A stretch of DNA of 64,000 bases from Natronomonas gomsonensis (GTDB lineage Archaea; Halobacteriota; Halobacteria; Halobacteriales; Haloarculaceae), in assembly GCF_013391635.1 (NCBI RefSeq), contig NZ_JACAWU010000001.1, positions 124,001-188,000 of the forward strand. Direction: 5' to 3'. A model generated the notes under the pieces. The model was not told where the DNA came from. It saw only the letters and a program-made list of their open reading frames with translations, and made no database searches. Both the position numbers and the translations under genes were made by a program. How positions within the stretch are numbered: the first letter of the stretch is position 1; every line of letters begins with the position of its first letter. Of this stretch, positions 8,132-16,316 are shown in pieces.

Positions 8132-9322
8132 CTATTCCCCGACGAAATACGCCGAGAAACTGAAGGCACTCCCCGTCACCGAAACGCTGTCACCGCTTCG
8201 GACGTACACACTCTCCCCGGATTCTGCCGTCATCAGGTTCAACAACTCAACCGACTCATCACCCCGGTCGTAGATGTGAACCATTCCCTCGGAATCGGCC
8301 GTATAGAGTTCGCTACGGCCGAAGCGGTAGAGGTCGGCAGCCGGGATGTAGTCGGGGTAACCCTCGTCGATGTAGCCGCCACCAATCCAATTCTTATTCG
8401 AGGCCGTCGTCTGACCACTCGGCCGGGTAGGGGCTACCGGTTCGATAGACTCGAACGTGTCCGACTCTATATCGTACATATCGGCGCCCGTACTGCCGTC
8501 CTGCGGTACTGTGACCAACTTGTTGCCGCCGGTCGCCTGAGTGTAGTGGATGGCTCGCGGGTCGTAACCGAACCCGTCCGCGTTCAGGTCAACGAACGAA
8601 TCCGATTCCGCGTCGTAGGCTTTCACGCCGCTGTCCGGGCCGAGTTTGTAAATCCGGTCGGTGTAAACACTCGTCGCGTAACTGGTGCTTGAGTCGGTCG
8701 CCTCACCGCCCCACGTCGCGCTGGCGGTACTCCACGAGTCGGCGCCGGCGTCGTACAGATAGACCGACGTGTTGTTGACGAGGTTCCCGCTGCCGTCTGT
8801 GGTCTCACCCCACAGCAGCACACCATCCGAAACGCTGTTCGATGGCGTGCCACCGCCGGGGTCATACAGCGGTTCCGGGAGAGGGGCAACAGATACCCAC
8901 TCGTCCTCATACCGGTTGTATCGCCACACGTCGGCGTGAATGGTCGAACCGTCCACGTTCTGTATGCCGGCCGAATCCCCGCCGGCATAGTAGATGTCCG
9001 TACCGTCGTCAACGAACAGCCGGCCGGCCTGTCGAGGAGCCGGCAGCGGGGCAATCTGCTCCCAGCCGCCGTTTTCCACGTCCCAACGGTGGGCCTCGGA
9101 CACCGCGCCGTCGCCGTCCTTGAAGTAGTTGTTTCCGCCGACCATATACACGTAGCCGTCGGCCTCCGCTATCGACTCGTTCAGTTGCGCCGTTTTCGTG
9201 TCCGGCGTGGCGGTTGTGACGGTGTTTACAGCCCACTGCGAGACCTCGCCCTCGATGGCCGTCTCGACGGTCACACCGCTGCCGGTCGGCTCCGGCGCCC
9301 CAGCACCGATAGACCGCGTCAT
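8132..9322 (-). CDS. Kelch-repeat beta-propeller protein, candidate spike
   Basis: 396 residues from ATG 9322, which overlaps the previous stop (ATGA). About five to six kelch-like blades can be read, with repeated Y-x-x-G-G-x and W-x-x-x-A-P-L-P elements, for example around residues 60-110, 115-165 and 170-225. After residue 340 comes a separate beta-rich C-terminal region. No signal peptide or membrane segment, so it would be added to the capsid from inside the cell. Beta-propellers at this position suit vertex spikes or receptor-binding proteins; the role is inferred from repeats and neighbours. Confidence 0.75.
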   Translation of the reverse strand: MTRSIGAGAPEPTGSGVTVETAIEGEVSQWAVNTVTTATPDTKTAQLNESIAEADGYVYMVGGNNYFKDGDGAVSEAHRWDVENGGWEQIAPLPAPRQAGRLFVDDGTDIYYAGGDSAGIQNVDGSTIHADVWRYNRYEDEWVSVAPLPEPLYDPGGGTPSNSVSDGVLLWGETTDGSGNLVNNTSVYLYDAGADSWSTASATWGGEATDSSTSYATSVYTDRIYKLGPDSGVKAYDAESDSFVDLNADGFGYDPRAIHYTQATGGNKLVTVPQDGSTGADMYDIESDTFESIEPVAPTRPSGQTTASNKNWIGGGYIDEGYPDYIPAADLYRFGRSELYTADSEGMVHIYDRGDESVELLNLMTAESGESVYVRSGDSVSVTGSAFSFSAYFVGE

Positions 9323-9792
9323 TGCCACGCCTCCACGTTGAACGTCGTTTCAGCCGAGACCGCCCGAATCCACATCCGCGAGGTCGTCACCTGAATGCCG
9401 GCAACCGGCGCGTCATCCGACGAGTACGGAATGACGGCCTCCTCGTCGGTCGGCTCCGTGAAGGCAACCAGCACGTCCTCGGAGATACGCCGCAGGTCGA
9501 CCTCACCGGCCACGAATCCGAACTCTACCTCGGTCCACTCGCCGGTAACGGCCGTCACCTCCTCGGCGTGATAGGTGCCGGTCTCGTCGGGGTCGCCGTC
9601 GTCCTCGTTCCGCTGGTTCAAGACGACCTCGACGGCCTCGCCGTGGCCGCTGGCGACTCGCTGGGCCTGCATCTCCATCAACAGCGCCGCCAGCAGCATA
9701 TCGGTCTCGTTCATCGTGAGACCCGGCGGCAGCACCGCGTGGTACTCCCTAATCAGGTCCTCGACCGACTCGTTCACCGTCAGACCCGCCAT
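9319..9792 (-). CDS. Virion-associated hypothetical protein
   Basis: 157 residues; acidic, with a helical N-terminal part (1-50) and a beta-rich C-terminal part (50-157) containing E-V-E-F-G-F-V-A-G-E-V-D-L-R-R-I. Coupled by overlaps to the gene before (one base) and to the kelch gene after (ATGA). Its place just before the spike candidate suggests a vertex or spike-base protein, but this is inference only. Confidence 0.65.
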   Translation of the reverse strand: MAGLTVNESVEDLIREYHAVLPPGLTMNETDMLLAALLMEMQAQRVASGHGEAVEVVLNQRNEDDGDPDETGTYHAEEVTAVTGEWTEVEFGFVAGEVDLRRISEDVLVAFTEPTDEEAVIPYSSDDAPVAGIQVTTSRMWIRAVSAETTFNVEAWQ

Positions 9793-10049
9793 TAGGCGGC
9801 CCTCCGTACCTCGATGGCGAGAAGTACGAACATCACCGCCAGCATCAAGTCGTCGCCATCAAGGGCGAAACTGTGCCCTTCAGACGTTTCCAGCACGATA
9901 CGCGGGCCGGTGCCGGCCGAACCCGTCGGCTGCTCGGCGGTCGGCCCCTCCGTCGTCTCGGTCGGAAGCCACTCGTCGGACCCTGCTGCCGCTACCGGCT
10001 CGGCAGAAGGCGAAGAAGTGGCTCCCGACCCCTGAATGGTCGGAAGCAT
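9792..10049 (-). CDS. Small virion protein with C-terminal membrane segment
   Basis: 85 residues; a proline-, threonine- and serine-rich N-terminal half is followed by a hydrophobic helix (about 67-80) and a short basic end (R-R-A-A). Lies four bases after the VP4-like gene and overlaps the following gene by one base. Likely membrane-associated virion component. Confidence 0.6.
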   Translation of the reverse strand: MLPTIQGSGATSSPSAEPVAAAGSDEWLPTETTEGPTAEQPTGSAGTGPRIVLETSEGHSFALDGDDLMLAVMFVLLAIEVRRAA

Positions 10050-10053
10050 CTGT

Positions 10054-10785
10054 TTACTCCAAGTCGAGCGCGGCGCGTTTCACGGCCCGGCCGAGACCCG
10101 AGACCGTCCCCTCGTACTGCTTGATGGGAAGGTCGATGAGCGCGTTCGTCGCCTCGTCGCCGTTCGTGGTCGACAGGTTCGCGTCGTCCCACCGAACCGC
10201 AAACGGAGAGTCAACGTAGATGTTAAGCGACCAGTTCGCCGGCACAACACCCTCGTAGGGGTCGGTGAACTCGAACTGGACCGGGTTCTTGTTCTGGTTC
10301 CGGTCAGCGATACCCGAGGTTGTGTCCTCGGTCAGCGTCTCCGAGACCTGCGAACTCGTTTTCGGCGCCACCTTCTCGACGGTGACAACACCGGGGTCAC
10401 GGGCGACGTAGAAGGCGTGCAGCGTCGTCTCCGTCCCGTCGTCGGTGTAGTCGAACGAGTCGCCGGCGTAGTCGACGCTGTCCGGCTGAACCCGACTGTC
10501 GCCGGCGTACAGCAGCAGGTTCTCGGTGTTCTTCGAGTCCACGAGGTTGTGCGAGAGGTCGAACGTCTCCGTGTCGTCGGCGGTCGTGTTGGTCGTGAAC
10601 TCCTCGCCGGCGACGAACGCCAGCCGGGCGGCCGGCCCCTCACGGACCCGGATAGGAACCTGCGCCTCCCGAGACGCCACTAGCGACCGCTCCCCGGCCG
10701 TCCCGTCCGAGAGGTCAAACCCGGACTTACCGAGGGTCTTGGTCTGTCCGCCCTTCTGCTTGAGGGCGGTGAGCGGGTTCGGCAT
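10054..10785 (-). CDS. Major capsid protein, VP4-like single beta-barrel
   Basis: 243 residues, close to the large major capsid protein of halosphaeroviruses (VP4 of SH1, about 230). Mostly beta-strand with polar loops, no cysteine, no membrane segment; features include the N-terminal segment with K-S-G-F-D-L-S, F-E-F-T-D-P-Y near residue 180 and W-S-L-N-I-Y-V. It sits directly after the VP7-like gene, three bases apart, as in SH1, and in the same operon as the packaging ATPase. VP4 and VP7 form the pseudo-hexameric capsomers around the internal membrane. Assigned from size, composition and gene order recalled from the family, not from an alignment. Confidence 0.8.
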   Translation of the reverse strand: MPNPLTALKQKGGQTKTLGKSGFDLSDGTAGERSLVASREAQVPIRVREGPAARLAFVAGEEFTTNTTADDTETFDLSHNLVDSKNTENLLLYAGDSRVQPDSVDYAGDSFDYTDDGTETTLHAFYVARDPGVVTVEKVAPKTSSQVSETLTEDTTSGIADRNQNKNPVQFEFTDPYEGVVPANWSLNIYVDSPFAVRWDDANLSTTNGDEATNALIDLPIKQYEGTVSGLGRAVKRAALDLE

Positions 10786-10788
10786 CAG

Positions 10789-11271
10789 TCACTCCCCCTC
10801 GTAGGAGACCGTTCGGGTCGCTTTGCCGTCGACGTACAGCTCCGAGTTCGACCAGTCGACTTGCTCCGAGGAAACCACGTCGACCCGGAGGGTGTCGAAG
10901 TACCGCACGTTGATGACCTTCCCCTTCAGGTCGACTTTGACGGCGTCGATGTTCTCCTCGTTGCGCTGCTCGCGCATATCGAGGGCGTTCCACGCCGCAA
11001 TGTTCTTGAGCCGTTTGGAGACGACGACCGGCTGCTCCTTGCTCGGCACGTCGACGCGAAGCAGAACTTCGGTGTCGTTCGGCAGCGGGTTCCCGTCACC
11101 GTCTCGAAGGTCGAAGTAGATGGGAACGCCCGACTCGTCGCCCTTGTTGACGGAGTGACGAATCTGCTCGGCCGTCCCGTCCTCCGGCGAGAACGTGAGG
11201 ATAGGCGTCAGTTCCCCGGTGGTGTTCTGCTGCTGGGTCGCGTACTGCGAGAGGTGGGTAATCTCGCTCAT
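10789..11271 (-). CDS. Major capsid protein, VP7-like single beta-barrel
   Basis: 160 residues, slightly shorter than VP7 of SH1 (about 185). Rich in beta-strand, with V-P-I-Y-F-D-L-R-D-G-D-G-N-P-L and two further strands ending in V-R-Y-F-D-T-L-R-V-D-V-V. Helical stretch N-I-A-A-W-N-A-L-D-M-R. It precedes the VP4-like gene, the SH1 gene order. Together they would build the T-number lattice of a tailless icosahedral virion. The call rests on pairing, size and synteny. Confidence 0.8.
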   Translation of the reverse strand: MSEITHLSQYATQQQNTTGELTPILTFSPEDGTAEQIRHSVNKGDESGVPIYFDLRDGDGNPLPNDTEVLLRVDVPSKEQPVVVSKRLKNIAAWNALDMREQRNEENIDAVKVDLKGKVINVRYFDTLRVDVVSSEQVDWSNSELYVDGKATRTVSYEGE

Positions 11272-11559
11272 TTACATCGCCCCCTCGACCGCGTCCCGGA
11301 CACCGAACCGTTCACCGAGTGCGAGCGCCGTATGGGCACCGGCGCCGAGTTGAACGTGCCGCTTCTGCCGACCGGAGACGCCGGGGGCGTACTCCGCACC
11401 GACGACCGTAACGAGGCCGTACACCTCGGTCGGGGCGTCGTAGTCGGTCATCGACTCGGCAGCCACACCGAGGGCCGCCGCGATACTGTACCCCGAAACG
11501 AGAAGCACCGTGTCTCGTGCAAACCCGGGATCCGCCAGTTTACCAAACGCGTCCATCAT
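11272..11559 (-). CDS. Small hydrophobic virion protein
   Basis: 95 residues from ATG 11559 (11556 also possible; a TTG at 11565 is less likely). Mildly hydrophobic segments near 15-35 and 45-60, glycine-rich C-terminal half with A-L-A-L-G-E-R-F-G-V-R. Abuts the VP7-like gene with no spacer, so it is co-translated with the capsid proteins. Upstream of it the operon is interrupted by the AT-rich membrane gene. Possibly a minor capsid or membrane-linking protein. Confidence 0.65.
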   Translation of the reverse strand: MMDAFGKLADPGFARDTVLLVSGYSIAAALGVAAESMTDYDAPTEVYGLVTVVGAEYAPGVSGRQKRHVQLGAGAHTALALGERFGVRDAVEGAM

Positions 11560-11683
11560 CTGCAATCCCCCGTAGACACTCGCTATCCATCAACAACCGA
11601 CGCACTCGGGTGTAACGTGGAGCGTTTCAGACGCCCTCAGACGGGGCTACCGGTGGTCGGAGAAAGTTTGATGTTAAAAACCA

Positions 11684-12481
11684 TCAATCCGTCTCGTCTC
11701 GAACGACCTGATATAGATCTATTATTAAATGCCGGTTCCTCTGAGTCGAAAATTTCTGCAACTGTATTGAGAATATACAACTCAAAATTAGAGACACTAA
11801 TGGGATCGAGTTCACATACGTAGAATTCATCCAAGGCGATAATACTTGGAGATGGTTCACGGGAAGGAGCCAAAATAATGCCTGGACGCTTATGACCACA
11901 ACAAACAACCACATCAAAAAAGACATATTCCGAAAAAACGTCGTGAGTATATTGTACCTATGGTACAAATGATCGCCCGAATACAGTTTTGACTCTGCAA
12001 ATGGAATAAAATCATCAAGATTACCCAGCATATTGAAGTCGTACTTATTTTCTAGATCATCAGACAAGCTGTTGATTATATTTTGATTGTAGTCTGGGAA
12101 TCTGACTTGCGGAAACCAGTCTGGTTCGGGTGGGTAATAATCGAGGGCCCACTTGATCACTTCTTCTTTATCCTCAACAGGAAACACTAATTTAAGAACC
12201 CAGAATAAATCTTGAATAAAAGTATTTTCTTGAGGAAAAGCACGGGGCGTGAAAAGGTGCTTCATTATGATATCCGAACATATACTGGAACAAAAATGAA
12301 CTAATCTCCCCAATATATACCCTAGAGTAACCAAAATAACCGCACCAGAAGCCCCGAAACCATCTATATTCAGAATTTTGAGAAGGTCAGTTTGTAATAG
12401 GGCATCTGCCATAAATATAAATATAATCCCAGGAACGATATCTACAAGAATATCATACAAGCGAAACTGTTGAATCGGCAT
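11684..12481 (-). CDS. AT-rich multi-pass membrane protein inserted in the capsid cluster
   Basis: 265 residues. N-terminal Y-D-I-L-V-D-I-V-P-G-I-I-F-I-F with a first membrane segment, a second at about 43-65, a soluble middle domain (75-185) with aromatic and acidic residues, then two more segments (about 190-212 and 228-246). The gene is strikingly AT-rich inside a GC-rich operon and has its own TATA box (12503-12514). It separates the ATPase group from the capsid genes. This is the pattern of a moron: an independently expressed gene that helps the lysogen, for example by superinfection exclusion or abortive defence. Family not recognised. Confidence 0.75.
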   Translation of the reverse strand: MPIQQFRLYDILVDIVPGIIFIFMADALLQTDLLKILNIDGFGASGAVILVTLGYILGRLVHFCSSICSDIIMKHLFTPRAFPQENTFIQDLFWVLKLVFPVEDKEEVIKWALDYYPPEPDWFPQVRFPDYNQNIINSLSDDLENKYDFNMLGNLDDFIPFAESKLYSGDHLYHRYNILTTFFRNMSFLMWLFVVVISVQALFWLLPVNHLQVLSPWMNSTYVNSIPLVSLILSCIFSIQLQKFSTQRNRHLIIDLYQVVRDETD

Positions 12482-12502
12482 AATTCTCTATGTCCTCAAT
12501 CA

Positions 12503-12514
12503 ATTTTTAATATT
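12503..12514 (-). promoter_or_regulatory. TATA box of the inserted membrane gene
   Basis: On the minus strand AATATTAAAAAT, centred about 27 bp before the ATG at 12481. It gives this gene a promoter separate from the structural operon. Confidence 0.5.
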
Positions 12515-12577
12515 CCGGTTAGTGTATTCAGCAATTTCCCATCTCTTTTCAAATATTTTGATATGGTCTAAGTGCTG

Positions 12578-12718
12578 TTACTGCTGCCGCTCGTCCATCA
12601 GAACGCGGACCATCTCAGCATTCCCCGGCTTACTTCCCGGCCGTTCCTTTCCGACCCGTTCCTGTAGTTCCTCAAAACGGTCGGCATCGTCGCCGTAGAG
12701 AGTGATTCGGACCGGCAT
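12578..12718 (-). CDS. Microprotein, ribbon-helix-helix-like
   Basis: 46 residues. An N-terminal strand (V-R-I-T-L-Y-G-D-D), a helix (D-R-F-E-E-L-Q-E-R-V), a turn with K-P-G-N and a second helix (A-E-M-V-R-V-L-M-D-E) match the beta-alpha-alpha order of ribbon-helix-helix (Arc/MetJ) proteins. Its ATG comes one base after the stop of the ATPase gene, so it is coupled to it. It could be a DNA-binding regulator of the virion operon or a packaging accessory. Confidence 0.65.
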   Translation of the reverse strand: MPVRITLYGDDADRFEELQERVGKERPGSKPGNAEMVRVLMDERQQ

Positions 12719-12719
12719 T

Positions 12720-13541
12720 TCACACCCCCACATCGATACGCATCCCAGAGGCGCCAACGTGGTCGCACTCCGGGTCGTAGTTCTCAGCCGACCGGATTCG
12801 CTTCATCGCCCCCGAGTCGTCGCTGTAAATCCACTCTGAATCCGTGACGAGTTCCGTCCCGTCGTCGAGTTCTTCGGCCCACTTCCGCACCGAAACGGCG
12901 CCGGCGTCCGGGGCGTGCAACGCCTCGGGGAGTCCCGGCACGTCCTGCCCGCCGCTACTGTGCGCCTTCGCTGGGTAGTTCAGGGTCTCCTCCGCAGACG
13001 ACAGGTCGTTGTGGTCCTCGAAACCACCGATAAATCGGGCCGTCGCGTTCCCAAGCACCTGCTTGTCTATAGAGGCCGGCCGCTGAGTGACCCACATCGC
13101 GCTGTTGCCCTCGCCGCGCCCGGTCGTCGCCAGTCCCTCGATTGGTTCGGGGTAGCCGCCGGATTGCGGCGCCACAAAATGCCCCTCGTCGACGACGATG
13201 AGTGTGGTCCCCTCAACGTGGTGCCGCCCGCCGGTAATGATGTTGGCGCACACTTCTCGCCACTCCGTGTTTCCGAGGTGCTTGGAGTAGCGAGCAACGA
13301 CGAGGTGCCCGTTTTCCTCGATGGCGTTGCCCCACTGCTCGGGAGTCACTGACCGCTCGACGTTGCCGGCGAGGTGATGCTTTGCCGGCGCCGGGCCGTG
13401 TTTCCTCGAGCACAGCCCTCGATACTCGTCCTTGTAGTCGAGAACAACCACGTAGTCGTAGCGGTTGAAGTTCCGCTCCGTGATGGTCTGAGTCAGCCAC
13501 GATTTTCCCCACCCCGACGCCGCCAGCAGCGAGAGATTCAC
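12720..13541 (-). CDS. Packaging ATPase (FtsK/HerA, A32/P9-type)
   Basis: 273 residues. Walker A is A-S-G-W-G-K-S at 8-14, Walker B is T-L-I-V-V-D-E-G at 113-120, and a later W-V-T-Q-R-P (near 150) fits the glutamine sensor of this ATPase group. An internal D-Y-K-D-E-Y follows the first strand. It is the genome-packaging motor expected in PRD1-adenovirus-lineage viruses with an internal membrane, including the SH1 group. The start overlaps the previous stop (ATGA), and a 46-residue RHH-like gene follows. Confidence 0.88.
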   Translation of the reverse strand: MNLSLLAASGWGKSWLTQTITERNFNRYDYVVVLDYKDEYRGLCSRKHGPAPAKHHLAGNVERSVTPEQWGNAIEENGHLVVARYSKHLGNTEWREVCANIITGGRHHVEGTTLIVVDEGHFVAPQSGGYPEPIEGLATTGRGEGNSAMWVTQRPASIDKQVLGNATARFIGGFEDHNDLSSAEETLNYPAKAHSSGGQDVPGLPEALHAPDAGAVSVRKWAEELDDGTELVTDSEWIYSDDSGAMKRIRSAENYDPECDHVGASGMRIDVGV

Positions 13542-14146
13542 GCTTCACCTCCGCCCTCCTCGGGTTCTCCGGTGCCGCCTTCTGGTTCAGGTGCTGTGAT
13601 TGCCTCGGTAGCCGCCTCAATACGCCGGATATTCGCGTCGATGGGGCCACGGGACGCCCACCGGAGAGTTCGGCGGTCTGAGTAGTTCACTACTGTCTGT
13701 TCGAAGACATCGAGAGGGATACCGAACCGCTGTCGAACGAACTGGTCGGCCAGTTCCTCGTCGTCAGTTTCTGGACCGGCACCGAGGTCGTCACGAAGGG
13801 CCGACGCCCACCCGGCGACAGTCTGCTCCCACGCTTCGGCGTCCTTGCCGGCGTGCTCCTTGGCGGCTTCGACGTTCTGGAGGGCGTCTGGGGCTTGTTC
13901 TTCGACGAAGAACTCCCACAGGTCACCGCTTACCTGCGCACCGACCAGGCGAACGAACTGGTCGACGCGCTCCTCGGCCGGTGGGAGGTCGTCGGGCCGG
14001 TCGATGCCAATGGCCTCGTAGTGGTCCTGTACGGCTTCGTGCAAGTCACGTTCGACGCCGGCCACGGCAGTCGCCAGCGCCCGGATTTCCTCGCGGTCCT
14101 CGATGTTAGCGGCGCCGGCCATCTTCTGCTGAATTTGGTCCATCAC
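13538..14146 (-). CDS. Helical provirus protein upstream of the ATPase
   Basis: 202 residues, mainly helical and acidic, with a C-terminal tail rich in proline, glutamate and glycine. No membrane segment. Overlaps both neighbours by four bases (ATGA), so it is made together with the ATPase. It contains R-F-G-I-P-L-D-V-F near 145 and R-T-L-R-W-A-S-R-G near 160. Function unknown; a packaging or internal virion protein is plausible. Confidence 0.7.
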   Translation of the reverse strand: MMDQIQQKMAGAANIEDREEIRALATAVAGVERDLHEAVQDHYEAIGIDRPDDLPPAEERVDQFVRLVGAQVSGDLWEFFVEEQAPDALQNVEAAKEHAGKDAEAWEQTVAGWASALRDDLGAGPETDDEELADQFVRQRFGIPLDVFEQTVVNYSDRRTLRWASRGPIDANIRRIEAATEAITAPEPEGGTGEPEEGGGEA

Positions 14147-14718
14147 GCCGCACCACCTCGCGTTTTCTCGGCCACTTCACCGAGGGCGTCCTGTGCCACG
14201 TCGGTCTCTTTGATGATGACCGTCCCGGCGACGGTCGCGGTGCCGATGACGAGCGCCTGCCCCGGCGGCAGGTCCTCGGCGCCGGTCATCTCCGCGAAAA
14301 CGCGGTCTGCCTGCTCGTTGAGGGCGACGGGCGGCTGGTTCGCCAGCGCCTCAATCTCCTCGGCGTCAGCCTGACCGTCGCCGTACTCGTCCACTACGGC
14401 CACCAGCAACGTCGCCAGTACGTCGACGTACATATCACCCCAATTGGGGCCGCTCACGTCGCCGCTGTCGTCGGGCTTCTGACCGGTCTCCTTTCCGGTG
14501 TCGTCGTTGGTTGTGGCTTCGTCGCCGGCTGCTTCTTTCCCTGCGTCGTCGACGGCGTCGAGGTCGGCATCTGAGAGGTCTAAGGTCGCTTTCTCGTCCT
14601 CTTCCATCTCCGGCCGCTCATCGTCGTTGTCGGGCTGGTCCTCGGCAGTTTCTGGCTCTGTTTGCTCCTCGGCGTCCTCAGGTACTTTGTCGTCGGTCGT
14701 GGTGTCGTCATCACTCAT
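14143..14718 (-). CDS. Highly acidic provirus protein with weak hydrophobic segments
   Basis: 191 residues. The first 90 are extremely acidic and threonine-rich and probably disordered; the C-terminal part is folded, with helices around 95-115 and a glycine/alanine/valine segment near 150-170 that may be membrane-associated. Overlaps the preceding gene by 8 bp and the following by four. Function unknown. Confidence 0.65.
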   Translation of the reverse strand: MSDDDTTTDDKVPEDAEEQTEPETAEDQPDNDDERPEMEEDEKATLDLSDADLDAVDDAGKEAAGDEATTNDDTGKETGQKPDDSGDVSGPNWGDMYVDVLATLLVAVVDEYGDGQADAEEIEALANQPPVALNEQADRVFAEMTGAEDLPPGQALVIGTATVAGTVIIKETDVAQDALGEVAEKTRGGAA

Positions 14719-15214
14719 CGTCCCACCCCTCGAAGACGTCGGCGGTGTCGTCGTCGAGGTCCTGTGCAGTCGTCTCGTTACTTTCGTCGTTCCCTCGAAC
14801 CAGCAGCACGACCAGCGCCAGCGCGACCGATGCCGTCACCAACGTCACCGCTGCACTTCCGCCGGCATCGTCGTCGGTCGTGTTGTCGACTGGGTCGACG
14901 GACACGGACTTGTCGTCGTCATCGTCGTCGTTGTCGACCGGCGCCGTGTTCGCTTCAACCTGCTGCTGGTACTCGTCGTCAGTATCCGGCCCGTCGGTGG
15001 TCTTCGTCTGGTCGTCGGTGCTGGTCTCCTGGTCGACAGTCTCCTCGGTCGCCTCGGGTTGCTGGTCTCCTTGCTGCTTGACGGTTGGTTTCAGTTGCTC
15101 CCAGTCGTGGGAGCCGTCACTTGACGCATTAATGTGGGACCGCACCGCCGCCAGCGATTTACCGCCTTTTTCGCCGTACTCGCACCCCTCAGCGGGGCAA
15201 GTGTAGTCTGTCAT
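14711..15214 (-). CDS. Zinc-finger protein with C-terminal membrane anchor
   Basis: 167 residues. The N-terminal 35 residues form a C2H2-type finger (C6-x4-C11 then H27 and H36, with S-L-A-A-V-R-S-H-I). A long acidic, glutamine-rich disordered region follows, then one membrane segment (about 121-141) and an acidic tail. This would tether a DNA- or protein-binding finger to the membrane, useful for coupling genome and virion membrane, but that is inference. Confidence 0.65.
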   Translation of the reverse strand: MTDYTCPAEGCEYGEKGGKSLAAVRSHINASSDGSHDWEQLKPTVKQQGDQQPEATEETVDQETSTDDQTKTTDGPDTDDEYQQQVEANTAPVDNDDDDDDKSVSVDPVDNTTDDDAGGSAAVTLVTASVALALVVLLVRGNDESNETTAQDLDDDTADVFEGWDDE

Positions 15215-16086
15215 CGGTGTTCTGCGTGGTTTTGGACCGCGAGGTCCTGCGTGGTCTCAAGCTGCTCGTGGAGTCGTTCGGGTTCGAGTGGGTCCTGCCC
15301 GGATTGCTCTCGAATCTGGTTAATTGCTGCAAACGCCTGCTGAGCTGCGGCTTTTCGCTCTTCGAGGTGGGTAAGCAGTCGGTCAATCTCACTAATCGCT
15401 GCCTTGTACCCACCCCACGACCGCTGAAGCGCCCCCTTCTGCTCCCCTGAAAGCCCTTGCTCGGTGCTGGTCTCGTCGGTAGGGAAATCGCCGGAAAGCA
15501 ACTGCTCGACTTCCTGCTCGTCATACCCGCAGGCTTCGCTCAGGAACTCACAAGCCTCCGGTTGGCCGTGCTCGCAACTGTCGCGGGCGTGGTCGCACCC
15601 CTCTTTGGCGTGCTTTTCCGCCTGCTCTCGCCGCTTTCGCTGCTGGCGTTCGGTGGCTTCGTCGTCGTAGTTCGCCCCGCCGCCCCGGTCGATACCGCCC
15701 GATTTTGCTGCTCGTTCGAGGATGGGGCGGGCGTCGGTGACGTTGTCCACTTCGCCGGGGTCAACGTGCTGGAAGGCATCGACGCCGTACTCGGAACCCA
15801 AGCCTTTCAGATAGCGAGCCTTTGGGACGTTCACACCATCACGAGAGAAGTCAAGGTCTCGCTTCTCGGCCTCGGTGAGTTCGACCGCTTCGATAGAGGG
15901 GCGGTCTGCTGTTGCTTGCTCGCTGGTAGCGACGGCTTCTGCCTGATCGATGACCGACTCGGGGATGTCGCTGGTGAAAGTGACCGTCTTTAAGCGGCGG
16001 TCGTCGTCGCTACAGAGGTGGTCGGAGTGCTGGTCTCGTACCCGGTCAGCCGCGGCTTTCGTCGGGAATTCGATTTCCGGGCTCAT
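15211..16086 (-). CDS. Large soluble provirus protein, cysteine cluster and coiled coil
   Basis: 291 residues. N-terminal mixed domain (1-120), a basic R-Q-Q-R-K-R-R helix near 150, a short cysteine/histidine cluster (C-D-H-A-R-D-S-C-E-H...C-E-F...A-C-G, near 162-188) that may bind metal, then a helical C-terminal half with likely coiled coil (220-285). Overlaps both neighbours by four bases. Unknown function. Confidence 0.7.
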   Translation of the reverse strand: MSPEIEFPTKAAADRVRDQHSDHLCSDDDRRLKTVTFTSDIPESVIDQAEAVATSEQATADRPSIEAVELTEAEKRDLDFSRDGVNVPKARYLKGLGSEYGVDAFQHVDPGEVDNVTDARPILERAAKSGGIDRGGGANYDDEATERQQRKRREQAEKHAKEGCDHARDSCEHGQPEACEFLSEACGYDEQEVEQLLSGDFPTDETSTEQGLSGEQKGALQRSWGGYKAAISEIDRLLTHLEERKAAAQQAFAAINQIREQSGQDPLEPERLHEQLETTQDLAVQNHAEHR

Positions 16087-16316
16087 CGGGGGTCCTCGAA
16101 GATTATTTCCCCGCCTGTGGCCTGCTGAGCGTCTGCTTTACACTGGTATTGAGATACCACGGGGTCGTTCGTCTGTTCCTCCTCTGGGAACGACTCGCGG
16201 AGCCACTCAACGACGAACAGGCCGCTCGGGAGTTTGGTACCAACAGCGACCCGCTCCCATTCGTCGTTGAACACGTCGAAGCGGCGGCAGGGATGGCCGG
16301 GTCGGAGTTGCTCCAT
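16083..16316 (-). CDS. Small soluble provirus protein
   Basis: 77 residues from ATG 16316, which overlaps the previous stop by one base. A longer frame reaching 16559 is a shadow of the neighbouring gene. Contains F-N-D-E-W-E-R-V-A-V-G-T-K-L-P-S-G-L-F-V-V-E-W, a compact beta-like core. Function unknown; second gene of the structural operon. Confidence 0.6.
   Translation of the reverse strand: MEQLRPGHPCRRFDVFNDEWERVAVGTKLPSGLFVVEWLRESFPEEEQTNDPVVSQYQCKADAQQATGGEIIFEDPR

Noticed and set aside
7189..8692. Long plus-strand frames opposite the virion genes
   Set aside because: Arginine-, serine- and proline-rich translations typical of the antisense of GC-rich acidic genes; the minus-strand genes are coupled and make sense.
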